Below are positions 42,591 through 53,254 of a stretch of 64,000 nucleotides of DNA, one piece after another (the stretch's first letter is position 1; each line of letters starts with the position of its first letter). The DNA comes from Rhizomys pruinosus (lineage: Eukaryota; Chordata; Mammalia; Rodentia; Spalacidae): NCBI GenBank assembly GCA_009823505.1, contig VZQC01012376.1, positions 1,328,166-1,392,165 of the forward strand. The letters are read 5' to 3'. Both the position numbers and the translations under genes were made by a program. The notes under the pieces were generated by a model, which saw nothing but the letters and a program-made list of their open reading frames with translations, had not been told where the DNA came from and made no database searches.

Positions 42591-42767
42591 CCATCCCACT
42601 ATGAACACCAAGGGTATGTTTGTTACCTAAGGACAATACCAGCAGAACCAGGATTTGAAGCCAGATTTGGCTATGCCCAGAACCCAAGTTCTTCTCAAGT
42701 CTGCCCTTGGTACTTGCTGCACTGGGCCCTCTCCACTCAAATGCATCTTGTTGATGGTGCATGTGAT

Positions 42768-43030
42768 CCCTGAACTTAAGAGGCTGAGGCTGGAAGACAG
42801 CACAAGTTCAAGGTTAGCCAGGCCTACATAGTGAGTTCCCGGGCCAAACTGGGTTATACAATGAAACCCTGTTTCAAAACAAAACAAAGTAAGTCTGGTG
42901 GCACAAACCTACAATCCCAACTACTCAGGAGGCTGAGGCAGAAGCATCATACTTCAAGGCCAGCCTAGGGTACAGAGTGAGTTCAAGGACAGCCTAGGTA
43001 CAGAGTGCATTCAAGGCCAATCTGGGCAAC
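42768..43030 (+). mobile_element. two old B1-type SINE copies in tandem
   Basis: 'ttaagaggctgaggctggaa' and 'actgggttatacaatgaaac' mark the first. 'gtctggtggcacaaacctac' and a duplicated 'acagagtgagttcaagga' mark the second. Confidence 0.7.
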
Positions 43031-43124
43031 TAACAAACAAACAAAACTAATCAACTACATCACATCTTTTCTCCGCAAAGAACTCCCTGCCTTTTTGTGG
43101 GCTCCTCCCCCCCCCTTTTTTTTT

Positions 43125-43285
43125 TGGTCTTTTTATTTTATTTTATTTTGGAGGGGGTATTTTTGAGACAGGGTCTCCCTTTAGTCCCAGGTGGCCTGGA
43201 GCTCACTCTGTAGACCAGGCTGACCTTGAACTCACGGAGATCCACCTGCCTCTGCCTCCCAAGTGCTAAGATTAAAGGCATGTGC
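43125..43285 (-). mobile_element. B1 SINE, reverse
   Basis: 'tttgagacagggtctccctt' through 'gtgccaccatgcccagct' is a full reversed B1. Confidence 0.95.
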
Positions 43286-43294
43286 CACCATGCC

Positions 43295-43450
43295 CAGCTT
43301 TTTTGGTCTTTTTGAGACAGTGTCTCCCTGTAGTCCCAGCTGTCCTGGAAATTATTGTGTAAAGCAGGCTGGCCCTGAACTCACAGAGATCTGCCTGCCT
43401 CTGCCTCCCAAGTGCTGGGAGTAAAGGAGAGTGGGACCACACCCGGCTCC
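43295..43450 (-). mobile_element. B1 SINE, reverse
   Basis: A second reversed B1 adjoins the first, from 'ggtctttttgagacagtgtc' to 'gggaccacacccggct'. Confidence 0.95.
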
Positions 43451-43499
43451 TCCCATATTTCAGAGTGATTTAACTATAAAAGAAGAACCTCCACCCCAG

Positions 43500-43648
43500 A
43501 CCCGAGGTGGCACAGGCCTTTAATCCCAACATTTAGGAGGCAGAGGCAGGCAGATCTCTGTGAATTCAAAGCAGGCTGGTCTACATAGTGAGTTCCAGGA
43601 CATCTGGGGCTACAGGGAGACCCTGTCTCAAAAAAAAAAAAAAAAATG
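43500..43648 (+). mobile_element. B1 SINE
   Basis: A forward B1 from 'cgaggtggcacaggccttta' with A tail. It lies close to two reversed B1s, giving an inverted pair. Confidence 0.95.
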
Positions 43649-44238
43649 TCCCAAGTCTAATCTCCAGCACCAAAACAAATATAAATACAAATCAGACAAG
43701 AAAACTCACACCCAAAAGCCATGAGGCTTGTAAATTAATTCAGACTTCGATGAACATACCAATATCTACGTATACTGCAAAATTCCTCTCATGGGAGACA
43801 TGCACTACTAAGTGATTCATATACCCAAAAACTAGAAAAAATAATTCCTTGAAATGATTCACTTTGAAATCCCCAGGGACTGGGACTGAGGACCCTTCTC
43901 CCATAATCTCCTGGCCTGTTACACCAGGGAGAGGTGGTGCTGGGAGGAAGGGCAGCTCTTTTTCTGAGTTATTTCAGACCAGAGTCGCACTGCAGCCACA
44001 GCCCTGCCCAGTCCTAGCCTAACCACCTCCCCTCAGCCTGAGGAACTCTGCGGAGACCGGAAGTTATTCTGATCAGGGGCCAGAAGTTATACTGACCAGA
44101 TCTTTTTCTCTTAACAACAAAACAATTGGACAGTAAAAGCTGTGTTACACAGCACAGTGTCAATATTAAACCAGTTGTCCTCAAACAGACCCTCAAGGAG
44201 GTGGGCATTATTTCTGCCGTTTTCTTTTTTTTCTTTTT
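43649..44238. other. unique sequence
   Basis: No exon or repeat is recognised with confidence. Confidence 0.4.
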
Positions 44239-44239
44239 T

Positions 44240-44480
44240 TTAAATTTATTTTATTTATTTCTGTATGTGTAGGAATGTACTGCCTGCATGCAAGTTTGTG
44301 CACCCGTGCCGTGCAATGCCGCGGAGGTCAGAAGAGGGCGTCAGATTCCCCTGGAACTGGAGTTCTCCTGGAATTGGAGTTTCAGATGGCTCTCGGCCGC
44401 CATGTGGGTGCTGGGGATCGAACCCGGGTCCTCTGTAAGAGCGGTCGGCGCTCTTAACCGCTAGGCCATCTCTCCAGCCC
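44240..44480 (-). mobile_element. B2-like SINE, 17-bp-duplication subfamily, reverse
   Basis: A nearly consensus, CpG-rich reversed copy with intact B box ('ggggatcgaacccgggtc') and both 17-mer units. 'tatttctgccgttttctt' and 'tatttctgccattttctt' flank it as a target duplication. Confidence 0.95.
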
Positions 44481-44484
44481 CTAT

Positions 44485-45720
44485 TTCTGCCATTTTCTTC
44501 AAGAAGTTGCGACTTCAGGAGATTCTAGCAACGTTCCTGAGGTGGCTCCTGCAACGGCTGGGAGCGCAGGCCTCCATAGCACAAGCTGGAGAGTGCGTGT
44601 CCTCCCCTCCTCCCTGCAGCCTCCTCTCCACCCTCCACCTCGCCTTGCCCTTCCGCAGCTCGGACGGACCCTGAGGTTTTCAGGCTCCTTCGACAGCCCT
44701 GGAGTCCCAGCCCTTGCTGCAGAGCGCCTCCCTCTAGCGCGCATTCGGTGTGTGAGGTCCCACACCAGCCTGAAATGACAACTGTGTGGGAGATGGGACC
44801 GTCCGATTCCCATTTCCTGTCCCAAGCGTGCTTGTGCGGTGGGAATGGCTACGTGCGAGGCTAAAGCTGCCAGCAGCAACCGGAGAAGAGCACCCTAGCC
44901 AGAGAACCGTCAGGGGCTTCCTCCGGGCCATTTGCTGCAGAGAGGGTCCCCTGCAGACTTGGAGTGGAACACCTTACATCTGGGGAAGTGCTGCCCTCAT
45001 TCGCTCCAGGCCCTTGGTATCCTTTCCAAGTCTATCTCTTCCAAACAGCCCCCTTCACCTAAGGCAGGTGGCTCCTGCGGTCCAGAGCCCCAGACCTGCG
45101 TGCTGCCAAGGGCTCTTCCACCCCAACAAAGCTCTGCTGCAGACTGAGTCGCTGGCTCCAGCCTAATCTTGAGAGCTCTCCAAACCCCCGGGGGTTAATC
45201 GCCGAACAAAACCTGCCTAATAAAGAGGTGTCTCTCCTCCCCTGCCCAAAGTGACTGAGATTGGAACCGAATTTGCACCTTGAGGCCCAAAGGCTGGGGC
45301 CCATCTGCTGTTTCTCATTCTTCCCTCTACACTAAACAGTTTCAGGCAGGAGATGACCAGCTGGGCCAGGCCTCTAGAGATCCCTCCAGAGACTCACTGG
45401 AGTGAAAACCCTCCCCCTACTTAAGGGCTGATGGGAGCCATCTGTGCCTGAACTCTGGGAATTGGACGGGCAGTGCCCCAGGGGCCTCCAGGGGCCTCCA
45501 ACCTGTGAGCGAATTCTGCCAAGCTGCCAGCTCCTCCAGGCAAAGCCCCTGACACTAAAAATAACCAGTAATTTCCCTGCCTTCCCCCACCTGCCTGAGC
45601 TGGAGAGCAAGTGCCAAGCTGGGCGGATTTCCTACAACACACCCGGGGGAAAAGCAATTGCAGTTCAGGGAAGAAGTTTCTGGTACCAATTCTGCAGGTC
45701 ACGCTATGGTGACACTTCAA
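44485..45720. other. GC-richer unique block, possible regulatory sequence
   Basis: About 1.2 kb without SINEs and, by eye, richer in GC and CpG than its surroundings. It holds a consensus MEF2-type site CTAAAAATAA at 45555-45564 and E-boxes CAGCTG (45358-45363) and CACCTG (45589-45594). Open frames on both strands (126 codons at 44499-44879 reverse and 44786-45166 forward) have no recognisable domain. A distant enhancer or a 5' exon of an unseen gene are both possible. I cannot decide. Confidence 0.35.
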
Positions 45721-45864
45721 GCAGATGAAGGGTGAAGAACAGAAACAGGAAAATGCCTCCAGACCACACCTCCTGGATGGAAGGATGTCAGCTAATAGGA
45801 CATAGGGCCCAGAAGGACCAACATCACCGTGCCACAAAATTCCAGACCAAAGCAGAAATCTTTC

Positions 45865-46400
45865 TAGTTAACTTTTCTTATGGAGGTGACAAAATACCTG
45901 ACGGAAAACCCAAGGGAAGGCAGGTTTATTTGGTGTCAGGTTTATTGGGTAAAGTCCATCACAATGGGATCCAGGAGGGGGGATGCTGTGGCCAGAGCAG
46001 TCCAGTCTATGGTGGCCGGAGCCTGGTATCGGTATCTTGGTTTCTTTTTTTTTTTTTTTTTTTTTTTTTTGAGACAGGGTCTCCCTGTAGCCCCAGCTGT
46101 CCTGGAACTCACCTTGTAGACCAGGCTGGCCTTGAACTCACAAAGATCCACCTGCCTCTGCCTCCCAAGTGCTAGGATTAAAGGCGTGCGCCACCAGGCC
46201 CGGCCAGTATCTTGGTTTCTAACATCTCCAGGGGATCAGGGAGCCAGGATAGCAGGTGGTATCAGAAGTAAAACTTCCATAGTGGGGCCACAGTTCCCAG
46301 AGGTCCCACAGCTTTCCAAAGCAATTTGACAGGCTGAGAACCAAGTACTGAAGTCATATGAAGTTGTGGGGGATTTTGTATTCAAATTGTAACAACCCAG
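45865..46400 (-). mobile_element. LTR-like/rodent repeat, reverse, split by B1
   Basis: 'ttatggaggtgacaaaatac' at the start and 'tggggccacagttcccagag' later resemble reversed MaLR-type remnants. A B1 lies inside. Confidence 0.45.
46045..46206 (-). mobile_element. B1 SINE, reverse, with 14-bp target duplication
   Basis: A full reversed B1 with a long T-run. It is flanked by GTATCTTGGTTTCT at 46031-46044 and 46207-46220. Confidence 0.97.
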
Positions 46401-46514
46401 GGGCTTCTTTGATCCAAGCACGTCCACCTGTAGCCCAAATACCACCTAAGACTAAACACAGCTACAAACACAATCCAACACAAAACCTAATTTTTTCCTA
46501 GGCTGGTGCAATAC

Positions 46515-46715
46515 ATTAAAAAACATAATTATTTACTCATTTATGAGTGTTTTACATGCACCCACAATGCCTATGGAGGCCATAAGGGAACATCTGATCC
46601 CCGGAACTGGAGTCATCATTGGTTGATATGTGGGTGACAGAAACTGAAACCCTGAATTCCTGTCCTCTGCACAAGCAACTGGTCCTCTTAACCACTGAGC
46701 CGACTCTCCAGCTCC
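46515..46715 (-). mobile_element. B2-like SINE, reverse, diverged
   Basis: 'ctcttaaccactgagccgac' and 'ggaactggagtcatcattgg' are reversed B2 landmarks. Confidence 0.85.
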
Positions 46716-46746
46716 CAAATTGTAAATGTACTTAAAACATTATGAG

Positions 46747-46908
46747 TATGGGTCAAGTGTGGTGGCACACACTTTTAATCACCACACTCAAGCAGCAGAG
46801 GCAGGCAGTTCTCTGGGAGATCGAGGCTAGCCTGGTGTAAATAGTGAGTTCCAGACCAGCTGGGCTACAGAGTAGGACCCTGTCCTAAAAACTAAAATAA
46901 AAAGTTAT
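46747..46908 (+). mobile_element. B1 SINE, diverged
   Basis: 'gtcaagtgtggtggcacaca' through 'gtcctaaaaactaaaataaa' follows the B1 order with many substitutions. Confidence 0.85.
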
Positions 46909-46937
46909 TTTGTGATTTTAAATTTTTTATTTATTTA

Positions 46938-47158
46938 AGGCTGGAGAGATGCTCAATGGTTAAGAGCACTGGCTGCTCTTGCGGAGGACCTGGGTTAGAT
47001 TCCCAGGGCCCATATGGTGGCTAACAATCATCTGTAACTCCAGTTATGGGCAAGCTTATGACTTCTTCTGAGCTCTGTGGGTACTGCATGACACAGGTGC
47101 ATTTACAGACATTCAGGCACTCATACCCATAAAATTAAAATGATAAATACATTTTTTA
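46938..47158 (+). mobile_element. B2-like SINE
   Basis: Head 'ggctggagagatgctcaatg', body and 'cccataaaattaaaatgata' tail are present. Confidence 0.9.
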
Positions 47159-47159
47159 A

Positions 47160-47489
47160 TTTATTCATTTGTGTATGTGTCTGTGTGTGTCTGTGTGTAA
47201 CTGTGGGGTTCTCAAGCATGAACTCTGCCGATGACAATGCCTTGTCTCAATGTCGGAAGGTCAAACATGCCTAGAAGCCATTCATTTTAACAACAACAGA
47301 ACTTAAGCTCCGAGATGGGGGTGCCATGATGCTCACAGTGAACACGCAGCACATTCAGGGCAGGAAGCCATCTCCTCCTCCTCTTCTGTGGCCATTCATT
47401 GCCTAACTCCATGACGTGGGGGGTTGTGGGGCAAGCCAGGGGCAGCAGTCATTGGCCACACTTTCCATCACTCATACAAACACCCAAGA
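47160..47489. other. unique sequence with a short TG-rich stretch
   Basis: No gene is recognised. Imperfect TG steps lie at 47170-47205. Confidence 0.4.
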
Positions 47490-47825
47490 AAGCAAGTTAC
47501 AGAAAGGAGTTACTTTGATTTGCAGTTTTAGAGGTTTCCTCGTTACATTATGGTGGGTAGAATGTGGTGGAGGACCGCAGCTTACGTCACGATGGCCAGG
47601 AAGCAAAAAGAGGGTGTGGCTGAGCTCCTTGGCTTTCTCCTTTGTCCCCCTTCATTCCACCTGGGCCCCCAAACTATGAGGTTCAGGCCACACTCAGGCA
47701 AATTTTCTCCATTTAGTTAATCCTCCCCAGAAATCCCTTCACAGACATAAAGTGGATGTGCTTTACAAATCCCCTAGGTGCTACTCAATCCAATAAAGTT
47801 GGCAATTAAGTTACGACTAACCATC
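47490..47825 (-). mobile_element. rodent medium-reiterated repeat, diverged
   Basis: 'tttagaggtttcctcgttac', 'ggaagcaaaaagagggtgtg' and the 'ggcaattaagttacgactaa' end resemble the 15180 and 31090 copies. Confidence 0.45.
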
Positions 47826-47827
47826 AC

Positions 47828-48010
47828 AGGGCTGGGGAGATGGCTCTGGGGGGAAAATGCTTACTGTGCAAGGGTGAAGGCCCAGGTTTGGATCCCTAGG
47901 ATGCATGTAAAACCAGTGTAGCAGTATCTGTAACCCCAGCACCAGGCAGGGCAAGGGTGGGGAGTGTGTGCACACAGGGGGCTGCTCCCAAGGGCTTGCT
48001 GGCCAGCCAG
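47828..48010 (+). mobile_element. B3-like SINE
   Basis: 'ggggctggggagatggctct', 'aaatgcttactgtgcaagg' and 'tgtaaccccagcaccaggc' follow the rodent B3 head. Confidence 0.75.
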
Positions 48011-48625
48011 TCTAGCTGAAATGGCCACAAAGAAAGAAATAATTAAATAAGCCTTGACTCTTTTATGTAGTTTTCTTCAATTATCTGTCACATTGACAGA
48101 GCACTAACAACACACCAGGGTCCCTAAAATCACCCTTGCCAGGAAGCTTGCACAGCAGCCCAGCCACACATTACAAGTCTAAACTTGAGGTGGCCTCAAG
48201 TCACAAGTCACAGCCAATGTCTTTTCCTGAAAGCAAATGACAGAGCTAGTAAAAAGCAGGTGCGTGGAGCCAGGAGGCCTCTGCTGGGCAGTGCCTGACA
48301 GGATGGAAAGAACAGAGAGGAGCCTGACTGCAGGAACCAGGCACTTGGCACTGAAGGCCCTTGAAAACAACAGGTAAAGACCTGCAGAGACACTGACTCA
48401 GCAGGACAAATGTCACAGGAATGAGCTAAGAGCTCCCAGTAGGGACCGGTGGCCTCCCATTCACCTTGGAATGAAAATATTTTCATGTCTGCTTGAAAAC
48501 CTGCTCAGGTTCAAGATCATGATTTGTTAGAATTTGGTCTTAAATGTGACGCTGGTAAAAGTGCATATATCTTTAATGTTTTTGATATGACCTACCAAAT
48601 TTTCCTCAATAGCACAACTGATTAA
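48011..48625. other. unique sequence
   Basis: No exon or named repeat. Confidence 0.4.
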
Positions 48626-48637
48626 AAAGTTCACCCA

Positions 48638-48861
48638 GGGCTGGAGAGATGGCCTAGTGGTTAAGAGCGCTGACTGCTCTTGCAGAGGACCCGGGTTCGA
48701 TCCCCAGCACCCACATGGCGGCTGAGAACTGTCTTTAACTCCAGTTCCAGGGGAATCCGACGCCCTCTTCTGAACTCCGTAGCATTGCACTACACGGGCA
48801 CACAAACCTACATGCAGAAAGAACATTCATACACATACAAAATAAATAAAAAAATTTTTTT
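48638..48861 (+). mobile_element. B2-like SINE, well preserved
   Basis: Intact B box 'gggttcgatccccagc' and a single copy of the 'ctccagttccagggg' block. AAAGTTCACCCA (48626-48637 and 48862-48873) is the target duplication. Confidence 0.97.
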
Positions 48862-48874
48862 AAAGTTCACCCAA

Positions 48875-49115
48875 ACACTGCACCAGCCACACGCCACACA
48901 CTTACTGCACATCTGCGCCTTTGCCGTTATTGCTACAGTTGAAGAATCCTTCCTATGTCCATCCTTTTGTATTCTCAAATCCTTGAAAACTGGACTCAGA
49001 GGATCTCTCCCCCAGGAATTGTCTCTGAACTGATATATGTCAGGCAATATGTGTTTCTAACATAGACTTTGTTTGCTTTCCTGTTCTGTTCTATTTCACA
49101 GATAGACAGACAGAT
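48875..49115. other. unique sequence
   Basis: Nothing recognised except a short GATA/GACA run at 49102-49125. Confidence 0.4.
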
Positions 49116-49117
49116 AG

Positions 49118-49272
49118 ATAGACATTTGCCTTTTTGAGACAGGATCTCCCTGGAGCCCCAGCTGGCTTGGAACTGACTATGTAGATCAGGCTGGCCTTGA
49201 ACTCACAGAGCTCTGCCTGCCTCTGCCTCCCCAGTTCTGGGATCAAAGGCATGTGCCACCACACCCATCTAT
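49118..49272 (-). mobile_element. B1 SINE, reverse
   Basis: 'tttttgagacaggatctccc' through 'atgtgccaccacacccatct' is a reversed B1. Confidence 0.95.
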
Positions 49273-49433
49273 ATCATCTTTTGAAAACATGTCTTCTAGA
49301 CCACAAATCTTGTAGAAAATATTTCATATCAGAAAATATATCCCCCTATACAAACATCTTGAATAGTCCTGTACATGTACCAAATACTACTGCTGAAACA
49401 ACCTCCTGGAATCCTGCCATTAAATTCTATAGT

Positions 49434-49572
49434 CTGGGCTGCAAGGTGCCTCAGTGGGTAAAGCAGCCACCAAGCCTGACAACCTGAGTTCCATCCCTGG
49501 AACACATATGGAGGAAAGAGAGGACCAAGTCCTGCAGGTTATTCTCTGACATCCACACAGTGGCATCCATGC
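49434..49572 (+). mobile_element. B3-like SINE
   Basis: 'gggctgcaaggtgcctcagt', 'gggtaaagcagccaccaagc' and 'caacctgagttccatccctg' match the B3 head and body. Confidence 0.7.
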
Positions 49573-49574
49573 TA

Positions 49575-49905
49575 TGCTGGGGAGCTTCATTTGTCCACTT
49601 GTACCAGGCAAGAGGGAACCTCAGTTAGGGAATTTGCTCTATCAGACTGGCCTGTGGGCATGTCTGTGAGGCTGAGTGAGGAGGGAGAGTCCAGGCCACT
49701 GTGGGTGGTGCCACCCCTGGGCAGGCCGAGCACAGGCTGGAGGGACAAGCCAGTAAGCGGCGTTCCTCTGTGGCCCTGTTCCTGCCCTGAGCTGCTGCCT
49801 GGCTTCCTTCCATGATGCAAGCTAGAAGGTGAAATAAACCCTTTCCTCCCTGAATTGTTTTTGGTCTGTGTTTTATCACAGTAACAGAAAGCTAACTACA
49901 ACATT
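49575..49905 (+). mobile_element. rodent medium-reiterated repeat
   Basis: 'ctgtgggtggtgccacccct', 'gtgaaataaaccctttcct' and 'ttttatcacagtaacagaaa' are hallmarks of the RCHARR1/URR1-type rodent repeat. The family name is from memory. Confidence 0.65.
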
Positions 49906-49929
49906 TGCCCTCTGACACACACATATCAA

Positions 49930-49941
49930 ATAATAAATAAG

Positions 49942-49972
<31 letters not shown>

Positions 49973-49975
49973 AAA
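49930..49975. repeat. (TAAA)n microsatellite
   Basis: About ten TAAA/AAAT units. Confidence 0.95.
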
Positions 49976-49979
49976 TATA

Positions 49980-50090
49980 ATTTTTTTTTTTTTGGTCTTC
50001 TCAAGATAGGGTCTCCCTGTAGCCCCAGCTGTCCTGGAACTCATTATGTATACCAGGCTGGCCTTGTACTCACAGATTGCCTGCCGCAAT
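49980..50090 (-). mobile_element. B1 SINE, reverse, truncated
   Basis: A reversed B1 from its T-run to 'cacagattgcctgcc', lacking its 5' part. Confidence 0.9.
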
Positions 50091-50201
50091 CAATTATTTT
50101 CTAAGTGACATCCCTGAGTATGAATTTAAGGACCTACCTATCCATTTTATAGAGAAAACTCTGGATTTTTAAAAAAATATACAATCAGGCTCCCCCCCCC
50201 C

Positions 50202-50777
50202 NNNNNNNNNNNNNNNNNNNNNNNNNNNNNNNNNNNNNNNNNNNNNNNNNNNNNNNNNNNNNNNNNNNNNNNNNNNNNNNNNNNNNNNNNNNNNNNNNNN
50301 NNNNNNNNNNNNNNNNNNNNNNNNNNNNNNNNNNNNNNNNNNNNNNNNNNNNNNNNNNNNNNNNNNNNNNNNNNNNNNNNNNNNNNNNNNNNNNNNNNNN
50401 NNNNNNNNNNNNNNNNNNNNNNNNNNNNNNNNNNNNNNNNNNNNNNNNNNNNNNNNNNNNNNNNNNNNNNNNNNNNNNNNNNNNNNNNNNNNNNNNNNNN
50501 NNNNNNNNNNNNNNNNNNNNNNNNNNNNNNNNNNNNNNNNNNNNNNNNNNNNNNNNNNNNNNNNNNNNNNNNNNNNNNNNNNNNNNNNNNNNNNNNNNNN
50601 NNNNNNNNNNNNNNNNNNNNNNNNNNNNNNNNNNNNNNNNNNNNNNNNNNNNNNNNNNNNNNNNNNNNNNNNNNNNNNNNNNNNNNNNNNNNNNNNNNNN
50701 NNNNNNNNNNNNNNNNNNNNNNNNNNNNNNNNNNNNNNNNNNNNNNNNNNNNNNNNNNNNNNNNNNNNNNNNNNNNN
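50202..50777. other. assembly gap (N run)
   Basis: 576 Ns between a C-run and a 31-base A-run, so the gap lies in low-complexity or SINE-tail sequence. Confidence 1.

Positions 50778-50808
<31 letters not shown>
50778..50808. repeat. A-run, probable SINE tail
   Basis: A homopolymer of A bordering the gap. It is likely the tail of a forward retroelement lost in the gap. Confidence 0.8.
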
Positions 50809-50811
<3 letters not shown>

Positions 50812-51108
50812 ATACTGCATCAGATGGCAGAAGTTGATTCTAACAAACAGTCCCAGGCATTTCTCCTTTTTCTATACCAAAGTTACTTAAATTCCTTAGC
50901 CTCCCTTGAAGCTGTGGAAAAGCAGAGGAACGCAGTCCAGTTCTGAGAAGAAGACTGAAGTGGTAATCTGCTGTCCCACGCTGTCCCCTCTCCCCTTTCT
51001 TACTGCTTGCAACACAGGCGTAACTCCTGGAACCGTTACAAAAGATACGGTTCTCCCTGACGTCAAAATGCTGAAACTGCAGGGTACAACGCTGCACATC
51101 ACAATCCC
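50809..51108. other. unique or ancient-repeat sequence
   Basis: 'ttcctttagcctcccttg'-like wording is loosely reminiscent of an old hAT/MER-type repeat, not confirmed. No exon is recognised. Confidence 0.35.
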
Positions 51109-51109
51109 A

Positions 51110-51455
51110 AGAGGCTGAGGCAGGAGGATAGAAGGTTAAAGGCTAGCCTGGGATGGTTTGTAGCAAGACTCTCAAATAAACAGAAGCAAACCAACCAACC
51201 AAGTCCAGAAAGCACATAGCCATTCATCTTCCCCTGAACCTTCTGTAAGTCTGATTAACTGATTAAAACTTCAAAGGTTGTAGAGAGGTTGATATGTTGT
51301 AAGTCCAGAGCCTAATTAGAACTTATCTTAGAGCTAGGCATGGTGACACATGCCTCTTTAATGCCAGCACTTGTGAAGCAAAGGCCAGCCTGATCTACAA
51401 GGCAAATTCCAGGCCAGCCAAGGATAAATAATGAGACCTTGTCTCAAGAAAAAAA
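51110..51455 (+). mobile_element. two B1-type SINE fragments
   Basis: 51110-51175 is a 3' B1-like piece ('gaggctgaggcaggagg'). 51330-51455 is a shortened B1 ('gctaggcatggtgacacatg') with an internal deletion. Confidence 0.7.
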
Positions 51456-51560
51456 ATTATCCTGGGTGTCTTTAGTCCCCTTATTAGTCATTCCTCCCCC
51501 ACCTCTGTACCTGATCTGACATCCTTGACTATCAAGTCAACCATTTTGAAATGTATTAAC

Positions 51561-51853
51561 TTAGAAAGCTGAGTGCGTTATCAGGTGGCATCTGAGACCT
51601 GTAACAGAGGCCTCCCCGCTTTGCTGTAACCTGCCTGCCTGGCTGATGTTTCTGCCTATGTAGTTGGAATGTGCCTTGATTTATGACCTTCTTTGTTCTC
51701 TTCTTATAAAAACTTGTTGAATTTTTGGTATCTCATGGGAATGTGGAATTTGAGGAAATCTAAATCTGTGTTCCCTGGGTCCTGGGTACTCATAGTTGGC
51801 TCTAGAATAAGCTATCTCTTAGCCCCTTTGAGGTGAGAGTTGTGGTTTTTGCA
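51561..51853 (+). mobile_element. short ERV LTR candidate
   Basis: 'cttcttataaaaacttgttg' (TATA at about 51706), 'gggtcctgggtactcatag' and 'ctagaataagctatctctta' (poly-A signal variant) and a TGCA end have U3-R-U5 order. TTAAC lies just outside both ends (51556-51560 and 51854-51858). The 5' end reads TT rather than TG. Confidence 0.5.
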
Positions 51854-51858
51854 TTAAC

Positions 51859-52093
51859 AGAGATAGCTAATGAATGACACTGGGAATCTACTTGACGAAG
51901 CCACTGATGTCAGATCTCGGTAACTTGCAGACAGACAAGAATATGCCTAATGAACACGCACAATGCTTTGCCAAAGCCAGTAAAAATCACAGCTATGGAA
52001 AGCCATGTGCCACTCTACTACTGTGAATAGTCTATTATATAGGATGATTCGAGGCTTTTTTATAAATATAAACTACATTTTTATAAAAATGAG
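51859..52093. other. unique sequence
   Basis: Nothing recognised. Confidence 0.4.
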
Positions 52094-52094
52094 A

Positions 52095-52445
52095 TTGTTG
52101 GAGCTGGAGAGATGACTCAGTAAAATGCTTGTTGCACAAGCATGAGGACCTGAGTTCAATCCTCAGAACCCACCAAAGCTGGGGCGGTGGCAAGAGCTTG
52201 TAATCGCATCGCTAGGAGCAGAGAGAAGTTTGATTCCCGGTCAGCCATCCTAGCCAAGTCGTTGAGTTCCAGGTGAAAGAGAGAAATCCTGTCTCAAAAG
52301 CAACAAGGAGAACAGCTTTCCTGAAGAATAACAGCCCGGATTGACTTCTGACCTCCATACATGGAGATATGTACATGTGTGCACACACACATACACTCAT
52401 TTACACACATGAAAGAAATACACATATACATAAATAAATAAAATG
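52095..52445 (+). mobile_element. B3-like SINE
   Basis: 'gagctggagagatgactcag', 'aaaatgcttgttgcacaagc' and 'ctgacctccatacatggaga' then a CA-rich AAATAAATA tail are B3 landmarks. Confidence 0.8.
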
Positions 52446-52750
52446 AGTTTCCTTAGTTATATGGATTCTCACAGTTTTTAATATACATTTTAAATACTTT
52501 TCTGTGTGTGTGTGTATGTGTTGCATGCATGTAAGTGTGCTTACTCCAACTCTTCTGCCTGACTCTTCAAGTTAACGCAAGCTGTCTGATGGATGCAAAT
52601 CCTTTTAATTCCTTCTCTGTAAGGATCTCATATGATGGAGGCAATCCAACCCATCTTTGTTTCTTAGCTATCATGGAGATTGGGCCCTGTGTGCGCTCAC
52701 CTTGGCTGGGGGGGCTCAGACTGAGGCTCAAGAGCCCCTGTCCCTCCTTG
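52446..52750. other. unique sequence
   Basis: A short TG-rich stretch at 52505-52525. The 73-codon frame at 52535-52756 has no recognised homology. Confidence 0.4.
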
Positions 52751-52751
52751 C

Positions 52752-53048
52752 GTTAGACACTCTTCTGTTGCTATAATAAAGGGCCGTGACCAGGGCAACT
52801 TATAAAAGGAGGAGTTTGCTTGGCTTAAAGCTCCAGAACACTCACATCTTCAAGCAGGCATGGGAAGCAGAGAGCAAATGGAAATCTAGCAAGGCTTAAG
52901 AACTCTCAAAGCCTGCCCCCAGTGATGAGCGAGCATCCTCCAGCAAAGCCACACTTCCCCAAACTTCCCAAAACAGAGCCACCAATAGAGGACAAAATGT
53001 CCAAGTACTTGGGGCCTATGGGAGACATTCTCATTCAAATCACCACAC
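52752..53048 (-). mobile_element. rodent medium-reiterated repeat
   Basis: 'cttctgttgctataataaag' at the start and 'gacattctcattcaaatcac' at the end match the 31090 and 40815 copies, here uninterrupted. Orientation is uncertain. Confidence 0.65.
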
Positions 53049-53254
53049 TGCCCCACCTCGTATCCTCCTAATACCTACCCTAGACCACTGCCACCAGGTA
53101 TTCCCATGTCCAGCCAAGCTCTTTTGACATTCGGTTATCCTAAGTCAGCTCTAGTTTTATCTCCTTTGTATGACCTCATTCCCACGAAACTCCTTATAAT
53201 TCGGCCACAACTTTCTCTTGCGGTGTTTTTTTTGTTTGTTTGTTTGGTCTTTTA
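53049..53254. other. unique sequence
   Basis: Nothing recognised; a TTTG run lies near 53230-53247. Confidence 0.4.

Noticed and set aside
42153..42773. 206-codon open frame
   Set aside because: Its middle is a translated B1 SINE (42430-42590), so it is not a natural coding unit.
44499..44879. 126-codon reverse frame in the GC-richer block considered as a first exon
   Set aside because: Arg-, Gly- and Ala-rich content is what GC-rich non-coding DNA gives by chance, and there is no family likeness or clear donor site.
50169..50820. Open frames of more than 200 codons on the reverse strand
   Set aside because: They consist of the N gap plus the A-run.
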